Shown piece after piece: positions 22,527 through 30,686 of a stretch of 36,726 nt of DNA. The translations under genes were made by a program, and so were the position numbers. Every line of letters starts with the position of its first letter. Position 1 is the stretch's first letter. The stretch lies in NCBI GenBank assembly GCA_902778995.1, contig CACYZW010000021.1:1-36726 (forward strand), given 5' to 3'. The stretch comes from an uncultured Eubacteriales bacterium. Its GTDB lineage: Bacteria > Bacillota > Clostridia > Christensenellales > Aristaeellaceae. Under the pieces are notes generated by a model. That model was not told where the DNA came from and searched no databases. It worked only from the letters and a program-made list of their open reading frames with translations.

Positions 22527-22850
22527 ATGTCTGACAATATCGTGCCGGCGATGTCCAAAACGGAATGCACGAATTTCGTTACGGCCGGCAAGCACTATGA
22601 TGCCTTCCAAATGTTCTCGGCCTTGGAAGATATTTCCAACCGCCTGTCGCTGCTGCGTCTGATCGTCGATGATCTGTTGAATGCTTCCGATGTGCATGCG
22701 GTTTCCTACAACAAGGCGCTGCAAAGCGGTCTTTCGCCCTGCCTCCTGTCGGAATTTGGGCGCGATGTGTATCTGCGCTCCTACATCTTGCTGGACAATG
22801 TATGCCAGATCGAAGCTACGCTGAAGCGCTTTGACATTCATTGCGAATGA
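22527..22850 (+). CDS. Helical hypothetical protein, cargo segment
   Basis: The 107-residue acidic helical protein (KHYDAFQMFSALEDISNRLS, LLRLIVDDLLNASD, VYLRSYILLDNVCQIEATLK) has GGAGG eight bases before ATG 22527. It is transcribed in the same direction as the RHH gene, and a clean intrinsic terminator follows. No known domain. It could be the partner of the RHH protein or an unrelated phage moron product. Confidence 0.68.
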   Translation: MSDNIVPAMSKTECTNFVTAGKHYDAFQMFSALEDISNRLSLLRLIVDDLLNASDVHAVSYNKALQSGLSPCLLSEFGRDVYLRSYILLDNVCQIEATLKRFDIHCE

Positions 22851-22876
22851 CGCGAACGCGGTTTATTCCTCGCATC

Positions 22877-22902
22877 AAACCACCCTTTCCCGGGTGGTTT
22901 TT
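22877..22902 (+). terminator. Intrinsic terminator closing the cargo segment
   Basis: A 9-bp stem AAACCACCC/GGGTGGTTT with a 6-base loop ends in a TTTTT run. It is a textbook rho-independent terminator inside the tail operon, so tape-measure expression would need readthrough or another promoter. Confidence 0.85.
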
Positions 22903-22957
22903 GTATGCCCTGGCATCGTGAATCCCGTCCTAAAAGGTCTGGCTTCGCGTCGCTATT

Positions 22958-22991
22958 CATTCCCCATTCCCCATTCCCCATTCCCAATTCC
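22958..22991. repeat. Short family H heptamer array, copy H3
   Basis: Four to five CATTCCC units, the reverse complement of GGGAATG, lie between the terminator and the tape-measure gene. Confidence 0.8.
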
Positions 22992-23011
22992 ATTAAAGAG
23001 AAGGTGATCCC

Positions 23012-26000
23012 TTGTCAAACTACAGCATCACTGTCGATACCGGCGGCGCGTCCTCCGTGGCGGGGCTGGATCTGGCGTCCTTCTTCCGCAATACCGGCCT
23101 CGTGCATTCCGCGCTGGAGGGCATGAAGGCGTCTGTGCGGTCCTTTGGCACCGGCATCAACCGCGCGGTTCAGGGCTTTGCCCGCATGAATGACCATGCC
23201 AAGGGCGTGCTGTCGGCGCTGATGCATTCGGCCAATGTGGTTCAGGGGCTGGAGGCGGGCCTGATGAACCTTTACCGCTGGGGCAAGGCGTTTCACAGGT
23301 CCTTTGCCGGAACGCTGGACGGGCTTGCGAAGGATGCGCTGTATCTGAAAAACAGCCTTGCGGCGATGAGCGCGCCGCTGATCAGCGCCATCGCGCCGGC
23401 CATCGATTTTATCACGGAGCGCTTTGTCGGGCTGTTCAATCTCATCAACCAGGTCTTTGCGCGCCTGACGGGCGCTTCAACCTATGTGGCGGCGAAAAAG
23501 ACGGGCGAAGCCTGGGACGCGGTCGGCGGTCGCATATCCAAGGCGACATCGGCGCTCAAACGCTACATCATGGGCTTCGACCAGCTGAACATCCTGGGGG
23601 ACGGCACGTCGGGGGGCGATTCTGACGGCGGCGGCGGCGGCTCGGGCGGCGGCGAGGGCGTCATGTTCGAGGAGCGGGCGATTGAAAGCGGGCTGGCGGA
23701 CTTCGTGGACAGCCTGAAGGCGGCCTTCCAGAGCGCCGACTGGCAAACGCTGGGAACGCTGATCGGCGAGAAGGTGAACGAACTGGTGGACGGCATCGAT
23801 TGGGCCGGCGCCGGTTCCAAGGTGGGCTATTATGTCAACGCCCTGTTTTCCACGGCCTATTGGACCCTCGAGACCGTCAATTTCACCAATATCGGCGCGG
23901 GTGTCGCTGAGTTCCTGAACAATGCGCTGGCCGAGATCGACTTCACCACCGTCGGGGCCACCGTGGCGCTGCTGTTCACGTCGCTGGCCGAAACCATCGC
24001 CGGGTTCGTGGATGAATTCGACTGGGTCCAGTTCGCCGAAAAGCTGGCGGACGGGCTGAACGGCTTCGTAAGCAAGCTCGGCGAAAAGCTGGACGCCATC
24101 GACTGGGGCGCGCTGGCGCTGAAGCTGACGCAGGGGCTCAACGCCTTCGTCGCGAAAACGGACTGGGCGAACGTCGGCAAGGTCCTCGCCGGGCGGATTA
24201 ACGACCTGCTGGAAATCCTGGGCACGGCGTCGGCGAACTTCGACTGGTCGGGCGCGGGCGAGGCGCTGGCCACGGCGGTGAACAACCTGTTCAAGGGCGT
24301 GGATTGGGAAAAGCTCGGAACCTGGCTGAACGATACGCTGCTGGGCGTGCTGGATTTCGGCATCGCCTTCCTGCAGGGCTTCGACGCCGCGGGCTTCGCC
24401 GAAAACGTGGGCAAGGCCCTTTCGAAGGTGGACTGGGGCGCGGTCGCCGAAAAGCTGTGGACGCTGTTCAAGACGGCTATCGAGAAGCTGGGGGAATTCT
24501 TCGGCACGCTGCTCTTCGGCGGCAGCGCGGATGTGAAGCTGAACCTGGGGCTGCTGCGGGACGGCTGGGAAACCCTCACCAAATGGCTGGGCATCGACAT
24601 GCCCTTTTCCGCGCTGATCGGCCTTTTGAAGGACAACTGGCAGACCATCGCCAAGTGGCTGGGCATCGATGACCCGGTTTCCGCGCTGATCGGCCTGTTG
24701 AGGGACAACTGGCAGACCATCGCCAAATGGCTGGGCATCGACGAGCCGCTTTCGGCGCTGTTGGGGCTGCTGCTGGGCAATGTGGATCCCGGTGCGCAGG
24801 AGATCATTGACGCGGAGGACAAGGATGTCTCGGTCAATGCCAACGCCAAGGCGACGGGCGACACGGAAAAGGTAATGGGCCTGGCCGGTATCAACGGTTC
24901 CACAATTACGAAGGCGGTGAACACTTCCTCCACAGCCGGAGGCAACCCGGACAAGGTACTGGAAGTATCAAAGGTCAACGGTACAAAGGTCGAAAAGACT
25001 GTGAACACTTCCTCCACGGCCGGAGGCAACCCGGACAAAGTTCTGGAAGTATCGAAGGTCAACGGTACAAAGGTCGAAAAGACCGTGAACACTTCCTCCA
25101 CAGCCGGAGGCAACCCTGACAAAGTTCTGGAAGTATCAAAGGTCAACGGTACAAAGGTTGAGAAGACCGTGAACACAGCTTCCAAGGCTTCCGGTGACCC
25201 TGACAAGGTGTTGGACGTATCAAAGGTCACTGGCGCGAAGGTCGAGAAGACCGTGAACACTTCCTCGAAGGCCTCCGGCGAACCGGACAAGGTGCTGGAT
25301 GTATCGAAGGTTACCGGCGCGAAGGTCGAGAAGACTGTGAACACTTCCTCGAAGGCCGCAGGCAGTCCGAATACGGTATTGAAGGTATCAAAGATCACAA
25401 GTAAAGGGGTTACCAAGGTTGTCAATACCAAGTCCACTGCGCAAGGCAGCCCGAATACGGTATTGAAGGTTTCAAAGATCAAAAATAAGGCGGTTACCAA
25501 GAAGGTCGATACCAAGTCCACTGCGCACGGCAGCCCGGACAAAGTGCTGAAGGTCGCAGATATCAGCAGCTCAAGCAAGACCAAAAAGGTCGATACAAAT
25601 TCCAAGGCGCAGGGCGAACCGAACAAGGTGCTGGATGTCGCGAACATCAGCGACAGCAAGACAAAGAAGGACGTATATGTCAGGGCAATCGGACAGGGCG
25701 ATTTTAACCGGGTATACAAGGTCATTGATGCAAGCAGCCCCATCCATAAGACCGTCGAGGTAGAATTCAAGGCCACCGGCGATTCGAAGGCCAAGGAGGC
25801 CTATGCGTCGGGCGGCTTCATTACCAACGGCGGCATCCCGCATCACTTCGCCTCCGGCGGCATCATTCGCGGCGGCCTGGCGCGCTTCCTTGCCAACGTG
25901 CCCCACTACGCCGGCGGCACCACCCGCGCCCACGGCACGGTATTTATCGCGGGCGAGGCGGGGCCGGAGATCATGGGCCACATCAACGGCAGGACGGAGA

Positions 26001-26455
26001 TCCTCAATCGCAGCCAACTGGCCCAGACGATGTACAGCGCGGTGCTGTCGGCCATGAGCCAGTCCATCACCGCCCTGGGGACGTTCCTGTCGGGGCAGAT
26101 GGCCGCGTGTACCAACGCGATCACGACGACGATAGCCAACGTCGGCGGCATCGCCGGGCTGCGCGGGCTGGAATACCACGCGCCGGTGATGGCCTCCGGG
26201 TCGGTGCTGCCCTACGAGGTGGCGGCGCAGGTGGCCCGCAGCGGCGCGGATATACAGCGCACCCTGGACGCCAACAACGAGGATCTGATCCAGACCATCA
26301 TATCGGTGGCGGGGCAGATCGTGGCGGCGGTGCAGCATTCCGGGAACCGGGAACAGACAACAGGGAACATGAATGGCGGGCTGACCGCGCAGCAGATCAT
26401 CAACGACATCAACCGAAGGACGCAGATGTTCGGCGGCTCGCCGCTGCTGGATTGA
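23012..26455 (+). CDS. Phage tail tape measure protein
   Basis: This 1147-residue protein sets tail length and probably enters the host envelope. The N-terminus is helical (VQGFARMNDHAKGVLSALMH). A Gly/Ser-rich hinge (DGGGGGSGGGEG) and many DWxxxGxxLxxxLN modules follow, then three 24-residue units with KWLGIDxPxSALxGLL near 24550-24780. Next come about eleven tandem 28-residue repeats (PDKVLEVSKVNGTKVEKT type) and a C-terminal domain with FASGGIIRGGLARFLANVPH and IAGEAGPEIMGHINGRTEIL, the well-known tape-measure end. The TTG start at 23012 has AGGTG five bases upstream. Length predicts a tail of roughly 150-170 nm if the usual ratio holds. Confidence 0.93.
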   Translation: MSNYSITVDTGGASSVAGLDLASFFRNTGLVHSALEGMKASVRSFGTGINRAVQGFARMNDHAKGVLSALMHSANVVQGLEAGLMNLYRWGKAFHRSFAGTLDGLAKDALYLKNSLAAMSAPLISAIAPAIDFITERFVGLFNLINQVFARLTGASTYVAAKKTGEAWDAVGGRISKATSALKRYIMGFDQLNILGDGTSGGDSDGGGGGSGGGEGVMFEERAIESGLADFVDSLKAAFQSADWQTLGTLIGEKVNELVDGIDWAGAGSKVGYYVNALFSTAYWTLETVNFTNIGAGVAEFLNNALAEIDFTTVGATVALLFTSLAETIAGFVDEFDWVQFAEKLADGLNGFVSKLGEKLDAIDWGALALKLTQGLNAFVAKTDWANVGKVLAGRINDLLEILGTASANFDWSGAGEALATAVNNLFKGVDWEKLGTWLNDTLLGVLDFGIAFLQGFDAAGFAENVGKALSKVDWGAVAEKLWTLFKTAIEKLGEFFGTLLFGGSADVKLNLGLLRDGWETLTKWLGIDMPFSALIGLLKDNWQTIAKWLGIDDPVSALIGLLRDNWQTIAKWLGIDEPLSALLGLLLGNVDPGAQEIIDAEDKDVSVNANAKATGDTEKVMGLAGINGSTITKAVNTSSTAGGNPDKVLEVSKVNGTKVEKTVNTSSTAGGNPDKVLEVSKVNGTKVEKTVNTSSTAGGNPDKVLEVSKVNGTKVEKTVNTASKASGDPDKVLDVSKVTGAKVEKTVNTSSKASGEPDKVLDVSKVTGAKVEKTVNTSSKAAGSPNTVLKVSKITSKGVTKVVNTKSTAQGSPNTVLKVSKIKNKAVTKKVDTKSTAHGSPDKVLKVADISSSSKTKKVDTNSKAQGEPNKVLDVANISDSKTKKDVYVRAIGQGDFNRVYKVIDASSPIHKTVEVEFKATGDSKAKEAYASGGFITNGGIPHHFASGGIIRGGLARFLANVPHYAGGTTRAHGTVFIAGEAGPEIMGHINGRTEILNRSQLAQTMYSAVLSAMSQSITALGTFLSGQMAACTNAITTTIANVGGIAGLRGLEYHAPVMASGSVLPYEVAAQVARSGADIQRTLDANNEDLIQTIISVAGQIVAAVQHSGNREQTTGNMNGGLTAQQIINDINRRTQMFGGSPLLD
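24833..25756 (+). repeat. In-frame 84-bp tandem repeats in the tape-measure gene
   Basis: Eleven units begin at 24833, 24917, 25001, 25085 and every 84 bases to 25673, with a partial unit at 25757. Spacing is exact and there are no indels. The units at 24917-25168 are nearly identical, indicating recent expansion. Each encodes 28 residues with VLxVSKV and VNTxSxA segments. Confidence 0.93.
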
Positions 26456-26465
26456 GGAGGGGCGC

Positions 26466-26840
26466 ATGGCAAAACCGGTATTGATTATCAACGGGCACGA
26501 CTACGCGCCCCTGGTGGAATCGCTGGAGATTTCGCGCAACGACCTGGACGCCGATGGCAGCGGGCGGGACGTGCAGACGGGGCTGATGTACCGGACGCGG
26601 ATCGCCAAGAAGATGAAGGCGGAGGTCAGGCTGCTGCGGCTGCAGCAGGCGCAGATGCAGCAGCTGGCCGCCGACATCGCGGGCGTATACTACAGCGCGA
26701 TGGTGGTGGACCCGGAAAGCGGGGCGCAGGTTACGAAGAGCTTTTACACGTCCACGGTGCCCTTCGGGGCGCAGCGGCTGAACCGGGAGACCGGCGCGCC
26801 GTATTACGACGGGGTGAGCTTCAGCATGACGGAGAGGTAG
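26466..26840 (+). CDS. Small tail protein after tape measure (distal tail-associated)
   Basis: The 124-residue protein (VLIINGHDYAPLVESLEISR, DGSGRDVQTGLMYRTRIAKK, YYDGVSFSMTER) matches a small family found between tape measure and baseplate genes in clostridial siphophages. It probably belongs to the distal tail. The start ATG 26466 has GGAGG five bases upstream. A larger canonical distal tail (Dit) protein is not present, so this may fill that role. Confidence 0.7.
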   Translation: MAKPVLIINGHDYAPLVESLEISRNDLDADGSGRDVQTGLMYRTRIAKKMKAEVRLLRLQQAQMQQLAADIAGVYYSAMVVDPESGAQVTKSFYTSTVPFGAQRLNRETGAPYYDGVSFSMTER

Positions 26841-26853
26841 GGAATGGGGAATG

Positions 26854-26918
26854 GGGACAGCGAGCGCCCGGAAAACGCTCCTGTGGAGCGTTTTCAGCGA
26901 GCTGGGGCCGGCAGGCCC
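26854..26918. repeat. Family A hairpin repeat, copy A4
   Basis: The central stem AAAACGCTCC/GGAGCGTTTT is perfect with a TGT loop. It lacks the A2/A3 insert, like A1. Flanks are (GGGAATG)n on both sides. Confidence 0.85.
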
Positions 26919-27143
26919 TAAGGAATGGGGAATGGGGAATTGGAAATGGGGAATGGGGAATGGGGAAGCGTGACTGGATCCCTGGCTATTTCTAGTTCCT
27001 AGTTCCTAGAGTGTGTTTCTAAATGGAAGGAGATGCAGTTTCGAGTGGATTTGACTGCATTTCAAGGCGCTTTTTCGCAGCTTTAGTGGACCCTAAGGCA
27101 AGAACATTTTAGAAACACACTCTAGTTCCTAGTTCCTGGTTCC
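26919..27143. repeat. Family H heptamer array, copy H4, split by a MITE
   Basis: GGGAATG units, then CCCTGGCTATTTC, then TAGTTCC units run to 27008. The array resumes at 27123 after the inserted element. It fills the 328-base gap before the tail-fibre gene; no gene is seen there. Confidence 0.85.
27009..27122. mobile_element. 114-bp MITE with perfect terminal inverted repeats
   Basis: Ends GAGTGTGTTTCTAAA and its exact complement bound 114 bp without coding capacity. TA is duplicated at 27007-27008 and 27123-27124, and the site was CTAG within the heptamer array. TA duplication in CTAG is typical of IS630/Tc1-mariner elements, so a non-autonomous relative is likely. Confidence 0.85.
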
Positions 27144-27168
27144 CAATTAAAAGTAGGGAGATACCATT

Positions 27169-29835
27169 ATGCAGACAACATCTCAAACCTGGAAGGACCT
27201 CCTCGCCGCCGGCGCGCCTTTGGAGGCGCGGGCGACCATTGGGGGAACGGTGGTGGCGGCCATTTCGCAGCCCGTCATCACCCGCGCCTGCATGCAGGAG
27301 AGCATGGGCATCGGCAACGTGGCCGCCGCGTCGCTGGCGTTGGCCGTGCGCGGGACGGCGACGATCCCCAGGAGCGCGTCGGTGTTCGTCGAGACGCGGC
27401 TGAACGACGGTGAGACGGCCTCGGAGTGGCTGCCCCAGGGGACGTTTTACATCGCCAGGCGCGCGCGCGACCCGGTGACGGGGGCGGTGGCGCTGGAATG
27501 CTACGACGCGCTGCTGAAGGCCAACGCGGTGTGGGAGCCCTCGGCGGGGAGCTGGCCCAGGGCCATGGGCGCCGTGCTGACGGAGCTGCTCGCGCTGCTG
27601 GGGCTGACGCTGGACAGCCGGTCGGCGATTCCGTCCGGCGCGCCCTTTGCGATTGCCGAGCCTGCGGCGGGCACGACCATTCGGGACGTGCTGGGCGTCA
27701 TCGCCCAGGCGGGCGGCGGCAACTGGATCGTGACGCCGGAAAACAGGCTGCGCCTGGTGCCGCTGGCGGACGCGGCGGATGCGGCGGCAGCCACGGCGGA
27801 CGCGGTGGACGTGGACGGCGTTACGGGCGGCATGGACGCGGGGCCAACCGGCACAATTACCGGCGTTCGCTGCACCGTGGACGGCGTCGTGACCCTGACC
27901 GGCGACGAGACCGGCATCGTGGTGGACGTGAGCATTGCGCCGGTGATCGCGGCGGAGCTGGCTGAGACGCTGATCGGCCGGCGGTACCAGGCCTACAGCC
28001 TGGCCGGGGCCGTATGCGACCCGGCGGCGGAGCTGGGGGATTACGTGCGGGCCGGGGCAGGGGGCGAGATCGCGTCGGTGCTGTACGGCGAACGGCTGGA
28101 CCTCGGGCCCGCCTGCCGGTGCGATGTCTCCGCGCCACAGGCCGGGGAGGTCACGGACGAATACCCCTATATCGGGGGAAGCGTCAAGGCCCTGACGCTG
28201 GCGAAGGCCTACGCGGACGAGGCCGTGGAGGCGCTGGACAGCGACCTGACCCAGCAGGAGATCTTCAACCGCCTGACGGACGACGGCGCGGCGCAGGGGC
28301 TGGTGCTGTACAACGGGCAGCTGTATATCAATGCCAGCTACATCAACGCGGGGTATCTCAGCGCGGACAGGATAGCGGCTGGCGCGATTTCAGCGGATAA
28401 GATTGCGGCTGGCGCGATTACCACCGACAAGATAGCCGCCAATGCGATTACGGCTTCCAAAATAGCCGCCGGCGCGATTACGGCGGATATGATTACTTCC
28501 GGTGAGATGTCCGCAGCCCGCATAAAAGGCGGTACCTTGACACTTGGCGGAATCGGTAACACGCGAGGCACGTTGCAGATATTGAACGGATTCGATGAAG
28601 TTGCCGGTGGTTGGGATAGATACCGCATGTTTTCCAACGCTATTCAATTAACGTATTTTAATGATGATAGAGAGTTGGAAGTTGCTGCAACAATAGGCCC
28701 GTTGTACCAAGGCGGCATTTACATAGATAATCACGATGATTCGTCTGATACAATCGCAACAATTTCGTCCGACATGACAGTTTTGTATAATAATTTGTAT
28801 GTTTATGATGGCGCTTCCATCAGAGGCGTTTTGCGTCTGCCAGACGAACCCCTTTACGTACAATATGGCGGCACAGGTGCGACCACAGCCGCAGGGGCGC
28901 GGGCGAACCTTGGCATTACCCCGGCGAACATCGGGGCTGTCAGCACGAGCGCCGTGATTGACATCTCCCACGGCGGCACAGGCGCGACCACCGAAGCCGG
29001 GGCGCGGGCGAACCTTGGCGTTCCATCCGGGGCAGATGGTGTATTAAAGATTCCAAGCATAACAGATGATGATGATGCAATACCCGATACATCGTTAGGA
29101 CCAGCTTTTGCAGTTTATAAATTAACTGGTAGTTCCAGCACTATTGGAAATGATGGTAATATTATTTCTATGCCTTGGAGTTCAGGAGATAGTTATGGTT
29201 CACAAATATTCGTTGATTGCGACCCGACATATAATATCAGTCTTCGGCAGAGGAATGGTTCTGGAGTTTGGCAAGATTGGAAAAGAATCCCGATGGGGGA
29301 CGGAACAGGCGCCAGCGGGACGTGGGGAATTGCTATAACCGGTAATGCGGCAACGGCGACAACGCTGCAAACATCTCGTTCGCTATGGGGGAACAGCTTC
29401 AATGGCAGTGCTGATATAAACGGAAGTATTGCGATGACTTCCGGTAGCCGCCTTCATGCGAGCGGAGGAGACCTTTATCTTGGCAATGCAAATAATGCAA
29501 ACTGGTTGATGGTGCAAGATATATGCTCACAAGACAGCAGAGGGGACGGGAATTGGAGCATCAGAACCAACGGTACCGCGCATCTTAAAACACTGTATTT
29601 AGTAAATGCGTTAGGTGTCGAATACGGCGGCACAGGCGCGACCACAGCCGCAGGGGCGAGGGCGAACCTTGGCGTACCTGAAATCGCTGCAACGTCATCA
29701 CAAGGGATGCAAGCATCTTTGAGGTTTACGGGTGCAGATGGCCACAGTTATGGTTTGGGTATATTTGGGAAAGGCCAATCTTATAAAATAGGATTGTATG
29801 ACAATACAAGCAATGAATGGGCTTGGAGAATTTAA
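27169..29835 (+). CDS. Tail-associated protein fused to modular tail fibre (receptor binding)
   Basis: This 888-residue mosaic protein has several parts. Residues 1-330 resemble a siphophage tail-associated hub (VFVETRLNDGETASEWLPQG, TIRDVLGVIAQAGGGNWIV, RRYQAYSLAGAVCD). Residues about 385-450 carry SADRIAAGAISADKIAAGAI-type repeats, a trimeric fibre shaft. After about 460, GC content drops and three GGTGATTxxGARANLG modules (28864, 28969, 29623) separate variable domains, one with ITGNAATATTLQTSRSLWGN, a known fibre motif. The C-terminus (YKIGLYDNTSNEWAWRI) is probably a receptor-binding tip. The modules give recombination points for swapping tips. Confidence 0.85.
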   Translation: MQTTSQTWKDLLAAGAPLEARATIGGTVVAAISQPVITRACMQESMGIGNVAAASLALAVRGTATIPRSASVFVETRLNDGETASEWLPQGTFYIARRARDPVTGAVALECYDALLKANAVWEPSAGSWPRAMGAVLTELLALLGLTLDSRSAIPSGAPFAIAEPAAGTTIRDVLGVIAQAGGGNWIVTPENRLRLVPLADAADAAAATADAVDVDGVTGGMDAGPTGTITGVRCTVDGVVTLTGDETGIVVDVSIAPVIAAELAETLIGRRYQAYSLAGAVCDPAAELGDYVRAGAGGEIASVLYGERLDLGPACRCDVSAPQAGEVTDEYPYIGGSVKALTLAKAYADEAVEALDSDLTQQEIFNRLTDDGAAQGLVLYNGQLYINASYINAGYLSADRIAAGAISADKIAAGAITTDKIAANAITASKIAAGAITADMITSGEMSAARIKGGTLTLGGIGNTRGTLQILNGFDEVAGGWDRYRMFSNAIQLTYFNDDRELEVAATIGPLYQGGIYIDNHDDSSDTIATISSDMTVLYNNLYVYDGASIRGVLRLPDEPLYVQYGGTGATTAAGARANLGITPANIGAVSTSAVIDISHGGTGATTEAGARANLGVPSGADGVLKIPSITDDDDAIPDTSLGPAFAVYKLTGSSSTIGNDGNIISMPWSSGDSYGSQIFVDCDPTYNISLRQRNGSGVWQDWKRIPMGDGTGASGTWGIAITGNAATATTLQTSRSLWGNSFNGSADINGSIAMTSGSRLHASGGDLYLGNANNANWLMVQDICSQDSRGDGNWSIRTNGTAHLKTLYLVNALGVEYGGTGATTAAGARANLGVPEIAATSSQGMQASLRFTGADGHSYGLGIFGKGQSYKIGLYDNTSNEWAWRI

Positions 29836-29860
29836 GTTGAATATATAGGAGGAATACATT

Positions 29861-30454
29861 ATGGGCTTTATTTGCGAACACTACAGCGATCAGCGCGCGG
29901 GGCTTGTCGTCGCCTTCCGTGGCGGCGAAACGACCCCGGATTACTTCGCCGGGGACAGCGCCAATGATGCGATGGAGCACTTCGACTTGTATTTGCAGGG
30001 CGACACGATCATGGCGCGGTCTGACAGCGAGATTGCGATGGAGGCCGCAGGCATTACGAACGTCGAGGATGCCGTTGAACTGCGTGAAGCCATCGACGCG
30101 ATCACTGACACCTACAGCGACGACGACGCTGTAGAACACATCATACTGTTCCCGGCGTGGATGGTCGGGAAGGACTACACGGTGGATGAGCGCATCCGGT
30201 ACAGCGGGAAACTGTACAAGGTGCTGCAGGCCCACCATTCACAGGCGGACTGGACGCCAGACGTGGCCGTCAGCCTGTTCGTGCAGATTCACGACCCCGG
30301 CGAAATCCCCGAATGGGTGCAGCCCACGGGGGCGACGGACGCCTACAGCATGGGCGACAAGGTGCGGCACAACGGCGACGTGTGGGAAAGCACGGTGGAT
30401 GCCAACGTTTGGGAACCCGGCGTATACGGCTGGGTGCAGGTCAACGAGGAATGA
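29861..30454 (+). CDS. Tail protein with two carbohydrate-binding (CBM5/12, ChtBD3-like) modules
   Basis: The 197-residue protein starts with a short phage domain (MGFICEHYSDQRAGLVVAFR). An acidic helical linker follows (SEIAMEAAGITNVEDAVELR). Two ChtBD3-like modules come next: AWMVGKDYTVDERIRYSGKL with YKVLQAHHSQADWTPD, and DAYSMGDKVRHNGDVWEST with WEPGVYGWVQV. Such modules bind polysaccharide and are common on phage tails. The start has AGGAGG eight bases upstream, 26 bases after the fibre gene. It probably aids adsorption. Confidence 0.85.
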   Translation: MGFICEHYSDQRAGLVVAFRGGETTPDYFAGDSANDAMEHFDLYLQGDTIMARSDSEIAMEAAGITNVEDAVELREAIDAITDTYSDDDAVEHIILFPAWMVGKDYTVDERIRYSGKLYKVLQAHHSQADWTPDVAVSLFVQIHDPGEIPEWVQPTGATDAYSMGDKVRHNGDVWESTVDANVWEPGVYGWVQVNEE

Positions 30455-30468
30455 AGGAGGAAAAGGCG

Positions 30469-30621
30469 ATGATTGAGAGCGTTGGAACGGCGAAGGTGAT
30501 CTACACGGTGGAGAAGCACCCGGAGAACGAGGGCAAGGCCGTCGTGACCTACTGGCTGGAAAACGGCGTGAAGATCGGACAGATGGACGTTGCGCGTGGG
30601 GACGGGCGAGGCCAGGGGTAG
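30469..30621 (+). CDS. Small phage protein (50 residues)
   Basis: MIESVGTAKVIYTVEKHPEN begins a 50-residue protein with GGAGG nine bases upstream, 15 bases after the previous stop. It lies between tail and lysis genes. No domain is recognised. Confidence 0.6.
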   Translation: MIESVGTAKVIYTVEKHPENEGKAVVTYWLENGVKIGQMDVARGDGRGQG

Positions 30622-30686
30622 CACCGCAGTAATCAATAACGCCGGTGTATAGGGCGGAATAATATGGCTACAGGGGAGTGATAAAG

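Noticed and set aside
24833-25756. CRISPR-like regular repeats
   Set aside because: The 84-bp units are contiguous, in frame and encode protein; there are no unique spacers.
28560-29835. Diversity-generating retroelement target in the tail fibre
   Set aside because: No reverse transcriptase, template repeat or adenine-biased variable repeat is visible; the repeats are GGTGATT modules.
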